Positions 1 to 5,872 of a DNA stretch of 9,000 nt are shown here, piece after piece. Origin of the DNA: Verrucomicrobiota bacterium (GTDB lineage Bacteria; Verrucomicrobiota; Verrucomicrobiia; Opitutales; Opitutaceae); NCBI GenBank assembly GCA_030916665.1, contig JAUPWC010000335.1:1-9000 (forward strand). The letters run 5' to 3'. The notes under the pieces were generated by a model. The model was not told where the DNA came from, did no database searches, and saw only the letters and a list, made by a program, of their open reading frames with translations. Every line of letters begins with the position of its first letter. Within the stretch, counting starts at the first letter, position 1. A program made the position numbers and the translations under genes.

Positions 1-19
1 CCGGGGTCAGCGACCCCGG
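1..19. repeat. REP-like palindrome, family A (half element at window edge)
   Basis: A perfect inverted repeat, CCGGGGTC - agc - GACCCCGG, flanked by CTCC (GGAG when read on the minus strand, a variant of the GTAG head seen on the other copies). The same 21 bases, including the following CT, recur at 5809-5829 as the right half of a complete two-hairpin element, so the left half here probably lies outside the window. The open frame of the homocysteine methyltransferase passes through it. Confidence 0.75.
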
Positions 20-1145
20 CTCCAGCGGCAACCTCTGGCTTGATAATAGTCAGCGCGCGCGCGGGTTTCGGGGCGACGGCTTGGGCGATGGCGGCGATGT
101 GCTCGGGCGTGTTGCCGCAGCAGCCGCCGACGATGTTGGTGAGGCCGGCGCTCGTGAATTCGTCCATGTAGCGGCCCATGTCGGCCGGGCCGAGGTCGAA
201 GCCCGTCGGCGTGAGCGGATTGGGCAGGCCGGCGTTGGGATAGCACGAGATGAATGCGTCGGACTTGGCGCTGAGTTCCGCGAGGAACGGGCGCATGAGG
301 TCGGGGCCGATGGAGCAGTTGAGACCGACGGAGAACGGATGGACGTGCCGCACGGCGTTCCAGAACGCCTCGACGGTTTGCGCGGAGATCATCGTCTCGC
401 CGCCGCGGCCGACGGCGGCGGAAATCATGACGGGCAGGCGGTGCTTGTCCTCGGCGAAGACCTCTTCGAGGGCGACGAGGGCGGCCTTGGCGTTGAGGGA
501 GTCGAAGATCGTCTCGACGAGCAGCAGGTCCACGCCGCCGGCGATGAGCGAGCGGATTTGGCGGCGGTAGTCGGCCTTCACTTGGTCGAAGGTGACGACG
601 CGGAAGCCGGCGTCGTCGGCATCGGGCGAGTTGGAAAGGGAAACGGTGAGCGGCCCGACGGCGCCGGCGACGTAGCGGCGGCGGCCGGTGGCGTTGGCGA
701 GGCGGTCGGCCCAGGTGCGGCACTGGCGCGCGGACTGGAAGTTGATGTCGTGGGCGAGTTCCTGGAGGAATTTGTTCTCGATAACCGTCTGGTAGAACGC
801 CGGGTCCTTGCGGCCACCGTGCTCGCGCGGATCCTCGATGAAGAACTCGCTCTGACCGATGGCGGTGGCGGAGAAAGTGTTCGTCTCGATGATGTCCGCG
901 CCGGCCTCGAGAAAGCGGCGATGGATGTCCTCGATGGTCGCGGGGCAGGTGAGGGAGTAGATGTCGCCGTTGTTTTTGAGGTCCTTGGGAGCGTCCTTGA
1001 AGCGCTCGCCACGGGCCTGTTCTTCGGTGATTCCGTAGCCGCGGATGGTGGTGCCCATGGCTCCGTCAATAATCGCAATTCGCTCCTTAAGCGTCTGACG
1101 AAGAGCGGCTTCAGCGGGAGTTGGGACGTGGACGTGGGCGGACAT
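1..1145 (-). CDS. metH: Homocysteine S-methyltransferase / MetH N-terminal domain (partial, runs off left edge)
   Basis: Transfers a methyl group to homocysteine to form methionine, in the cytoplasm. Translated on the minus strand from the ATG at 1145, 381 codons stay open to the window edge. The product opens with a DGAMGTT-type motif near residues 26-32, has ETN near 80, and carries the three zinc-binding cysteines of the family: Cys277 in GLNCS and Cys342/Cys343 in VGGCCGN. The 65-residue spacing between the first and second cysteine is the one I recall for bacterial MetH. The homocysteine domain is complete; whether pterin- and cobalamin-binding domains follow cannot be seen, so it may be full MetH or a stand-alone methyltransferase of about 380-390 residues. 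The last codons run through a palindromic repeat (1-19). No Shine-Dalgarno is visible. The divergent neighbour is a B12 receptor under a cobalamin riboswitch, which favours the B12-dependent enzyme. Family certain, exact symbol less so. Confidence 0.88.
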   Translation of the reverse strand, partial: MSAHVHVPTPAEAALRQTLKERIAIIDGAMGTTIRGYGITEEQARGERFKDAPKDLKNNGDIYSLTCPATIEDIHRRFLEAGADIIETNTFSATAIGQSEFFIEDPREHGGRKDPAFYQTVIENKFLQELAHDINFQSARQCRTWADRLANATGRRRYVAGAVGPLTVSLSNSPDADDAGFRVVTFDQVKADYRRQIRSLIAGGVDLLLVETIFDSLNAKAALVALEEVFAEDKHRLPVMISAAVGRGGETMISAQTVEAFWNAVRHVHPFSVGLNCSIGPDLMRPFLAELSAKSDAFISCYPNAGLPNPLTPTGFDLGPADMGRYMDEFTSAGLTNIVGGCCGNTPEHIAAIAQAVAPKPARALTIIKPEVAAGAGVADP

Positions 1146-1160
1146 AGCTATTTATTAATC

Positions 1161-1190
1161 TTCATATCCGAATTTAATGATACGTTGCAA
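1161..1190 (-). promoter_or_regulatory. Candidate sigma-70-type promoter of the homocysteine methyltransferase
   Basis: Inside the unusually AT-rich stretch 1146-1200, the minus strand reads TTGCAA (1185-1190), 18 bases, then TATGAA (1161-1166), each 4/6 to consensus. Transcription from it would begin only about 9 bases before the ATG at 1145, giving a nearly leaderless mRNA, in line with the absence of a ribosome binding site. A weak hairpin (CGTATC pairing with GATATG, one G-U) overlaps it. Inference from motif matching only. Confidence 0.3.
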
Positions 1191-1214
1191 GCTTTGTGTG
1201 AGTCTAACGGGCGT

Positions 1215-1294
1215 GTAGGGCGGGGTCTCCGAACCCCGCAACGAAAACGAAAATCTGTCCGAACGGAGGCGGGGTTCCGGAGACCCCGCCCTGC
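1215..1294. repeat. REP-like inverted pair, family B
   Basis: Two near-identical hairpins in opposite orientation. The left one (1220-1239) has arms GCGGGGT and ACCCCGC, preceded by GTAGG at 1215-1219; the right one (1269-1289) is its reverse complement with one extra base and ends in CCTGC (a one-base variant of CCTAC). They are separated by a 29-base A-rich spacer. GTAG head, hairpin, spacer, hairpin, CTAC-like tail is the layout of REP/BIME elements mobilised by RAYT transposases. It sits between the two divergent genes, upstream of the methyltransferase promoter. Confidence 0.75.
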
Positions 1295-1350
1295 AGATGG
1301 CAAGTCATAGTCAACGGATGCACAGGGTTGGTGCTTGCGGGGTAGGGTGG

Positions 1351-1510
1351 CGCGGCGGTTGTGTCGGCGCGTTCCTGAGGTTCTTTCCATTTTATCCGGC
1401 AGTCACAGGGAAGGCCGTGCAATCCGGCCACAGTAGCGCTGCGGTAACGCATCACAAATCCCCATTCCGCTTCAGGGCGGGAACAAAGCCAGTCGGGCAA
1501 CCGGCGAAGG
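1351..1510 (+). ncRNA. Cobalamin (B12) riboswitch upstream of the TonB receptor
   Basis: The conserved core is legible: GGGAA at 1408-1412, then a hairpin GGCCG-tgcaatc-CGGCC (1413-1429), then CAGTAGCGCTGCGGTAA (1431-1447). This follows the order GGGAA, CC-GUG-AAUC-GG, C-G-CGC-GCGGUAA of the E. coli btuB leader. A second arm CCGC-ttcagg-GCGG followed by GGGAA (1467-1482) matches the peripheral GGGAAG arm, and AAGCCAG..GGCAACCGGC (1486-1505) corresponds to the B12 box, though with a few extra bases. CGGTTG at 1356-1361 can pair with CAACCG at 1498-1503 to close the aptamer. The 5' boundary is approximate. Known role: B12 binding represses the downstream transporter. The receptor starts at 1830 on the same strand, which agrees. 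Confidence 0.78.
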
Positions 1511-1530
1511 CGGGGAGGAGGAAGCGCGGA

Positions 1531-1617
1531 GCGCGCCAAGTAGAAAGTGCCAAGTGACAAGTAACAAGAGGCAGACCCTCCTGAAACTTGGTTCCTTGAT
1601 CCTTGATACTTGTGCGC
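1531..1617. repeat. CAAG/CTTG inverted microrepeat
   Basis: The left arm (about 1531-1569) is a run of CAAG(T) units every 7-13 bases; the right arm (about 1588-1617) is a run of CTTG units every 7-8 bases in the opposite sense. The outer ends pair best: GCGC..CAAGTA against TACTTG..GCGC. The spacer between the arms is about 18 bases. It could fold into a long imperfect hairpin between the riboswitch and the receptor start. Not matched to a named family. Confidence 0.55.
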
Positions 1618-1666
1618 TACGCGCACGAATGCGGAGTCCGAACATCTTGTCTGCGGGAACTCACCG

Positions 1667-1692
1667 CGCCGGTGCGTGTGCGCGCACCGGCG
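1667..1692. terminator. Strong 10-bp hairpin, possible attenuator of the receptor leader
   Basis: Perfect arms CGCCGGTGCG and CGCACCGGCG around a 6-base loop tgtgcg. Downstream on the plus strand comes ACAAACCTT, only a weak T-run, so intrinsic termination is uncertain. Its place between riboswitch and start codon makes it the best candidate in the leader for an expression platform. Confidence 0.3.
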
Positions 1693-1741
1693 ACAAACCT
1701 TCATCGCACTCAATGAAGCGTGAGAGTAGGAACGTGTCTAT

Positions 1742-1789
1742 GTGGGTCGGGGTTTATCCCCGACGTGTCGGGCATAAAGCCCGACCTAC
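1742..1789. repeat. REP-like inverted pair, family C
   Basis: Two head-to-head hairpins with 7-bp perfect stems: GTCGGGG-tttat-CCCCGAC (1746-1764) and GTCGGGC-ataaa-GCCCGAC (1767-1785), flanked by GTGG on the left (a one-base variant of GTAG) and CTAC on the right. It lies 40 bases before the receptor start codon, so the receptor mRNA must carry it in its leader. Confidence 0.75.
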
Positions 1790-1829
1790 AGGGGCGGCGG
1801 TCTGCTCTTGCCGTTAGGAAAAGCAGACC

Positions 1830-3692
1830 ATGCAAACCCTCCCTCCGGCGGCGTTGCGACGCCTTCTCCTCGCCGCCGCCTTGGCCCCGGCCCTTCACCT
1901 GTCCGCGCAGCAATCGCCGCGCACCGACACCGTTGTCCTCCCCGACTATGTCACCACCGCCACGCGCACGCCTGCCGCGCTGACGACCACCGGCACCGCC
2001 GTGGACTCGATCAGCGGCGCCGAACTGGCGCGCATGCAGCTCACCGGCCTGTCGTCGGTGCTCGCGGGAATTCCCGGCGCCCCGGCCGCGGCCTCGGGCG
2101 CACCCGGCGCCGTGACCTCGCTCTTTCTGCGCGGCTCGAATTCCAACCAGACGCTGTTCCTCGTGGACGGCATCCGCGCCAACGATCCCAACACGGACTA
2201 CCATGTCCTGCTGGGCGGCGCCTGCGTCGGCGCCTGCGACAACCTCGAGGTCTCGCACGGCCCGCAAAGCACGCTTTACGGCGGCGAAGCCGTCGGCGGC
2301 GTGATCGCGATCCGCGGCCAGCGCGGCAGCGGCCCCGTGCGCGGCAGTGTGGCGGTCGAGGCCGGTTCCTTCGGCACGATCCAGGGCGCGGCCAGCGCGC
2401 AAGCGGGCGACGATCAGGGTGGCTACACGTTTTCGCTCAACGGCGGGCACACCGACAACGACCGCGCGAACAACGCCTTCGACAGCACGACCTATGCGTT
2501 GCGCGTGGACCGCCGGCTCTCGGCCAAGGTCGCCGTCGGCGGCACCTGGCGCGGCTTCTTCGGCACCTACGGCTCGCCCGGCGCGGCCATCGGCTGGGGC
2601 GCCAACGATCCCGACAACGAGGAGCGCGAGAACAACCAGCTTGCGACCGTCTTCGCGGAGTTCACCCCGTCGGCCCAGTTCACGCACAAGGCCGTGCTCG
2701 GCGGACAATACCGCCGCTACGAGTCCTTCAACGGCACCTCGACCACGCTGGTGAAAAACCGTCGCGCCGTGCTCGACTGGCAGGGCACCTGGACCGCGAG
2801 CGAGCAGCACCGGGTGACCGGCGGCCTCACCGCCGAGGCGAACCACACGCGCAACACGGGTTTTGGTGACATCGACGAGCGCCAGCAGCTCCTTGCGTTC
2901 TTCGTGCAGGACGAGTGGACGCCGGTCGAGCGCATCTATCTGACCGCCGGCCTGCGCAGCGACGACCACGACACCTACGGCCGCGCCACGACCGGCCGCG
3001 TGACCGCGGCCTGGTTGTCGTCAGACTCGCGCTGGAAACTGCGCGCGAGCTACGGCACGGCGTTCCGCTCGCCGAGCTTCCTCGATCTCTACGGGCAGAG
3101 CTCGTTCTACATCGGCAACCCGGATCTCGAGGCTGAGAAAGCCAAGGGCTGGGACGCGGGCGTCGATTACTTCCTCGCCGACAAGAAGGGCGTGCTCAGC
3201 GCCACCTGGTTCGACACGCGCATCCGCAACCTGATCGCCTTCGATTTCGCGGCGTTCCCGAGCACCGTGAAGAACATCGGCCGTGCTCGCACGCAGGGAT
3301 TGGAGCTGTCGGGCAAGTTCGCCCTGCCCGGCGCCGTGAACGTGCGCATCGCCTACAGCTACCTTGAGGCCGACGACCTGACCGCCGGCACGCGCTTGCT
3401 GCGCCGTCCGAAGCACAGCGGCTCGCTCGACGTGTGGAAGGATTTCGGCGGCCTGAGCGCCGGCGCGGGCGTGGTGTTCGTGAACGACCGCATGGATGTG
3501 CACGCCGACACCTTCGCCACCATCGCAGGTGAGGATTACACGGTCGTGCGTATCTATGGCGCGTGGCAGGTGAGCGACCGCCTCGCCCTCAAGGCGCGCG
3601 TCGAAAACCTGTTCGATGAGCAATACGAGCAGGTCCATGGCTACCCGCAGCTCGGGGTCGGGGCGTATGCTGGCCTCGAGTGGAAGTTTTGA
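1830..3692 (+). CDS. btuB: TonB-dependent receptor, BtuB-like (cobalamin outer-membrane transporter)
   Basis: A 620-residue outer-membrane receptor that would take up B12 using TonB energy. Residues 1-27 form a signal peptide (positive RR, Leu/Ala-rich core, LSA-QQ cut site). A TonB-box-like DTVVLPDYV lies at 33-41. The plug domain follows, with FLRGSNSNQTLFLVDGIR (99-116) and GPQSTLYGGEAVGG (144-157), the motif pair of BtuB-type plugs. The rest is beta-barrel with a VENLFDEQYEQVHGYP segment near the end and a terminal Phe, as expected for BAM-assembled barrels. The ATG at 1830 has AGGA 10 bases upstream and begins exactly at the signal peptide. Length is close to E. coli BtuB. Specificity for B12 comes from the cobalamin riboswitch in its leader and from overall BtuB resemblance. 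Cys132 and Cys136 in the plug are unusual. A long antisense open frame is a GC-codon shadow. Confidence 0.88.
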   Translation: MQTLPPAALRRLLLAAALAPALHLSAQQSPRTDTVVLPDYVTTATRTPAALTTTGTAVDSISGAELARMQLTGLSSVLAGIPGAPAAASGAPGAVTSLFLRGSNSNQTLFLVDGIRANDPNTDYHVLLGGACVGACDNLEVSHGPQSTLYGGEAVGGVIAIRGQRGSGPVRGSVAVEAGSFGTIQGAASAQAGDDQGGYTFSLNGGHTDNDRANNAFDSTTYALRVDRRLSAKVAVGGTWRGFFGTYGSPGAAIGWGANDPDNEERENNQLATVFAEFTPSAQFTHKAVLGGQYRRYESFNGTSTTLVKNRRAVLDWQGTWTASEQHRVTGGLTAEANHTRNTGFGDIDERQQLLAFFVQDEWTPVERIYLTAGLRSDDHDTYGRATTGRVTAAWLSSDSRWKLRASYGTAFRSPSFLDLYGQSSFYIGNPDLEAEKAKGWDAGVDYFLADKKGVLSATWFDTRIRNLIAFDFAAFPSTVKNIGRARTQGLELSGKFALPGAVNVRIAYSYLEADDLTAGTRLLRRPKHSGSLDVWKDFGGLSAGAGVVFVNDRMDVHADTFATIAGEDYTVVRIYGAWQVSDRLALKARVENLFDEQYEQVHGYPQLGVGAYAGLEWKF

Positions 3693-3987
3693 AACATCGC
3701 TGTAGCAACACGGGCGTCGCCAACGTGACGGCCGTCTTTCGTTGCGCCATTTGGCCAGGATTTATCGAAAGGCGGCGTAGCCCAAGAGCTGCGGAAGCAG
3801 CGGGCTACACCCGCAATCGCGGAATCCGGGCGATACGCTCCGCCTGCTGGGCCACCCAGTCGAACTGGGCAGGCTCAAAGCGGATCGGAGCCGGCAAGCA
3901 ACTTCATCGGGTGGGGCGCCTCCGGGAGCCTCGCCCGTGCCAGCCCGGACAGATGTCAGGGCGGACGGACCCGAGCGAACGGTCGGA
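3693..3987. other. Intergenic region with repeats and a possible gene remnant
   Basis: Between the receptor stop and the convergent PEP-CTERM gene. It contains a weak GTAG-headed stem (3702-3745; GCAAC pairing GTTGC around GGCGTC/GACGGCC, followed inside by TCTTT) that might terminate the receptor transcript, the family-D palindrome (3777-3808), and a short minus-strand frame ending at 3805 that looks like the tail of a protein (see findings). No intact gene is supported. Confidence 0.5.
3777..3808. repeat. REP-like palindrome, family D
   Basis: A single palindrome with both a GTAG head and a CTAC tail: GTAGCCC (3777-3783), four unpaired bases aaga, GCTGC, loop ggaa, GCAGC, GGGCTAC (3802-3808). 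The 12-bp stem is perfect apart from the one-sided bulge. Its stem sequence is unrelated to families A-C, but the terminal tetranucleotides are the same. Confidence 0.7.
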
Positions 3988-4785
3988 TCAACGCCGGGCG
4001 CGGCGGCGGAACAGGAGCGCGGCGACCAGGCCGGTGGGGATAAGCGCGAAGACGGAAGGCTCCGGCACGGCGAGCAGCTGCACGTTGCCAAAGCCGATAT
4101 GCGCGCCCCAGTTGCTGGCATCGAGGCCCGAGAGGCCGACAAAGGTGACATACCGGGCGGTGCCCGCGAGGCTGAGGTTGTAGCTGCTCACGAGATTGAT
4201 GGGCGGGGCTTCCTGCCAGTCGAACACCGCCAGCTGGCTGCCATCCACGATGATCGCCGCGCTGGTCTGGCCGTGACCGGTGAAATTGGCGACGCCGGCA
4301 ATGCCGGTGAGCGTGAACGCCGTGTCGGCCGCGAGCGAGTTGTTGGCGCGGATGACGGCCAGGTCGAACGTGATAAACGTATCGCCGTGCAGGCCGAAAC
4401 CGGTCACGGGCGTGTTGTCGAGGAAGGAGCCGTCGTTGTTGGTATCGAGCAGGAGGGGGCCGGTGCCGCTGCTGTCGTATTTCAGGTCAGCGAAAACATT
4501 GCCCGCGCCGGCGGTGCTGCCGGACGCCCGGTCGAAAGTGTCGGCGAAGCCGGTGTTGAAATCGAAGGCCGAGCTGCCGGTGCTGCCGGCGGCGAGCAGC
4601 GTGGTGGCCCCGGTGTTGAGCGCGTAACCGGTGAAGTTCACGGGATTGCCGAGTCCGTCCACATCGGCGGCGTTGGTGCCGGAGATGCCGATGACCGTGT
4701 TCAGGTTGATGACCAGCTGCGCATATCCCGCGGTCTGCGCGACACCGGCCCAGATCGCGAGCAATGCAACCATGCGAAATCTCAT
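3988..4785 (-). CDS. PEP-CTERM domain secreted protein
   Basis: A 265-residue exported protein of unknown function. Residues 1-22 form a signal peptide (MRFR, hydrophobic core, YAQ). The body (23-235) is rich in Gly, Ala, Thr, Asn and Asp and looks like beta-sandwich surface material; the TNNDGSFLDN segment near 115-124 could bind calcium. The C-terminus is a textbook PEP-CTERM signal: VPEPS at 240-244, a hydrophobic stretch 246-259, and an Arg cluster at 260-265. In this class the tail is recognised by an exosortase in the inner membrane, which removes it during export to the cell surface or matrix; no exosortase gene is in the window. I chose the ATG at 4785 because it opens the signal peptide; a start at 4773 is also possible, while the longer frame from 4929 would put a non-signal extension in front and overlap the divergent gene. 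No ribosome binding site is evident. Confidence 0.85.
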   Translation of the reverse strand: MRFRMVALLAIWAGVAQTAGYAQLVINLNTVIGISGTNAADVDGLGNPVNFTGYALNTGATTLLAAGSTGSSAFDFNTGFADTFDRASGSTAGAGNVFADLKYDSSGTGPLLLDTNNDGSFLDNTPVTGFGLHGDTFITFDLAVIRANNSLAADTAFTLTGIAGVANFTGHGQTSAAIIVDGSQLAVFDWQEAPPINLVSSYNLSLAGTARYVTFVGLSGLDASNWGAHIGFGNVQLLAVPEPSVFALIPTGLVAALLFRRRARR

Positions 4786-4797
4786 GCGAGCATACTT

Positions 4798-4820
4798 GGT
4801 TGAGCCTTGCGCGGTGTCAA
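4798..4820 (-). promoter_or_regulatory. Candidate promoter of the PEP-CTERM gene
   Basis: The minus strand carries a perfect -35 hexamer TTGACA (4815-4820). At 17 bases downstream stands AAGTAT, a poor -10 match. It would place transcription start close to the chosen ATG at 4785. Weak evidence: one good box, one bad one. Confidence 0.25.
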
Positions 4821-4927
4821 CCTGGCCGACGGCGCACGCGTTGAGCGGTGCGGCAAGCGGAGCCGAGGGCCGTGGTGAAACCACCGTTGGGAGTTGCCAC
4901 GCCGGTGCGCCCCGGCAAACCAGCGGC

Positions 4928-5743
4928 ATGCTGTCACCCGATCAGGTGTTGCCCGAAGTCGCGGCCATTGCGCGCGGCGCGGGCGAGATCATCCTCCGCC
5001 ACTTTGCCGCGCCGATCCCGATTTCCGGCCGCAAGAGCACGCGGTCGGATGTGGTGACGGCGGCTGACACAGAGGTCGAGGCCTTCATCGTGCGCGAACT
5101 GCTCGCGCGATTTCCGTACCACCACATCGTGGGCGAGGAGGGCGGCGGACAGGGCACTGCGGCCGCGTCGGCGCCGTATCACTGGTTCGTGGACCCGGTG
5201 GACGGCACGGTGAACTTCGCGGCGAAGCTGCCGCATTTCTGCACGAGCATCGCGCTCGCCACGCCAGACCGTGAACCGCTGCTCGGGGTGGTCTATGATC
5301 CGACCCGGCGCGAACTGTTCACGGCGGTGACCGGGAAGGGCGCGCAACTAAACGGGCAGCCGATCCAGGTGACGACAACGACGGGGTTGAACGATGCGGT
5401 GGTGTCTTCCGGTTTCCCCTACGACAAGCATACCAATCCCGACAACAACCTGCGCGAGTGGGCGGCTTTCCTCCGGCACATCCGCGGCGAGCGCCGTCTC
5501 GGCAGTGCCGCGCTGGATTTTTGCTATGTCGGCGCTGGCCGGCTCGACGGCTACTGGGAGAAGGACCTCAAGCCGTGGGACGCGATGGCCGGCATGCTCA
5601 TCGCGCGCGAGGCCGGCGGCACGGTGACAGACTATGCCGGCGGCGCGCATCCGCAGCGGCTGGACCGCGGCCGCTACGTGGCCAGCAACGGGCGCATCCA
5701 CGCGGAGATGCTGGCCGTGCTGCGGTCGGTGCCGGCGTCCTAA
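4928..5743 (+). CDS. Inositol monophosphatase family protein (SuhB-like)
   Basis: A 271-residue Mg2+-dependent phosphatase of the FIG superfamily, cytoplasmic, hydrolysing inositol phosphates or related small phosphomonoesters. All metal-site motifs are present: GEE at 69-71, WFVDPVDGTVNF at 86-97 (Asp89, Asp92 and Thr94) and KPWDAMAGMLIAREAGG at 215-231 (Asp218). Length is typical for the family. The start at 4928 removes an upstream extension that would overlap the divergent PEP-CTERM gene and that has no family counterpart. No clear Shine-Dalgarno precedes it. SuhB, bacterial IMPase and histidinol-phosphatase-type (HisN) members share these motifs, so the substrate cannot be assigned; CysQ is less likely. 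It stands alone: divergent from the left gene, convergent with the right one. Confidence 0.9.
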   Translation: MLSPDQVLPEVAAIARGAGEIILRHFAAPIPISGRKSTRSDVVTAADTEVEAFIVRELLARFPYHHIVGEEGGGQGTAAASAPYHWFVDPVDGTVNFAAKLPHFCTSIALATPDREPLLGVVYDPTRRELFTAVTGKGAQLNGQPIQVTTTTGLNDAVVSSGFPYDKHTNPDNNLREWAAFLRHIRGERRLGSAALDFCYVGAGRLDGYWEKDLKPWDAMAGMLIAREAGGTVTDYAGGAHPQRLDRGRYVASNGRIHAEMLAVLRSVPAS

Positions 5744-5784
5744 TCCCGTTGGATCTGGTTTCCCGACGCTGCTCCGGCTTGGAT

Positions 5785-5831
5785 GTAGCCGGCCTCGCTG
5801 AGGCCGGTCCGGGGTCAGCGACCCCGGCTAG
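5785..5831. repeat. REP-like inverted pair, family A (complete)
   Basis: GTAG (5785-5788), then hairpin CCGGCCTC-gct-GAGGCCGG (5789-5807), one T, then hairpin CCGGGGTC-agc-GACCCCGG (5809-5827), then CTAG. The stems are perfect 8-bp and the two loops are reverse complements, so the element is a slightly diverged inverted duplication. It fills the gap between two convergent genes, where it could act as a two-way transcription stop. The right half equals the palindrome at 1-19. Confidence 0.8.
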
Positions 5832-5872
5832 AGACCAAACGGCAACGACCTAACGCCGGGAGTTTGCCCGCT

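Larger units (their letters stand above)
1295..1829. other. Long leader / intergenic region of the B12 receptor gene
   Basis: No protein gene is supported here; open frames in it have no family-like sequence and read through repeats. It holds, in order: the cobalamin riboswitch (about 1351-1510), a CAAG/CTTG inverted microrepeat (about 1531-1617), a short hairpin GTGCGC-tac-GCGCAC (1612-1626), a strong 10-bp GC-rich hairpin (1667-1692), a weaker one CTTCAT/ATGAAG (1699-1718), a REP-like pair (1742-1789) and the receptor's ribosome binding site AGGA at 1816-1819. About 320 bases separate aptamer from start codon, so the switch probably acts through an intervening structure, not by directly masking the ribosome site. 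Confidence 0.6.

Noticed and set aside
1146..1214. SAM-II/SAM-V type riboswitch before the methyltransferase
   Set aside because: Pieces such as TTGCAA and AATAAATAGCT recall SAM-II, but they are in the wrong order and no P1 stem or pseudoknot can be drawn in the right place.
81..1310. 409-residue open frame on the plus strand
   Set aside because: It lies antisense to the homocysteine methyltransferase and is an Ala/Gly/Val/Glu-rich shadow caused by GC-rich codons; it reads on into the repeat at 1215-1294.
1204..1713. 169-residue minus-strand frame in the receptor leader
   Set aside because: It crosses the family-B repeat, the riboswitch and the CAAG microrepeat on the opposite strand; its residues are translations of those elements.
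1710..2969. 419-residue open frame on the minus strand
   Set aside because: Antisense to the BtuB-like receptor, low-complexity Ala/Gly/Arg composition and no recognisable motif; the opposite strand encodes a complete receptor.
4786..4929. N-terminal extension of the PEP-CTERM protein to the ATG at 4929
   Set aside because: It would bury the signal peptide behind about 48 non-homologous residues and overlap the divergent phosphatase start; the internal ATG at 4785 opens a normal signal peptide.
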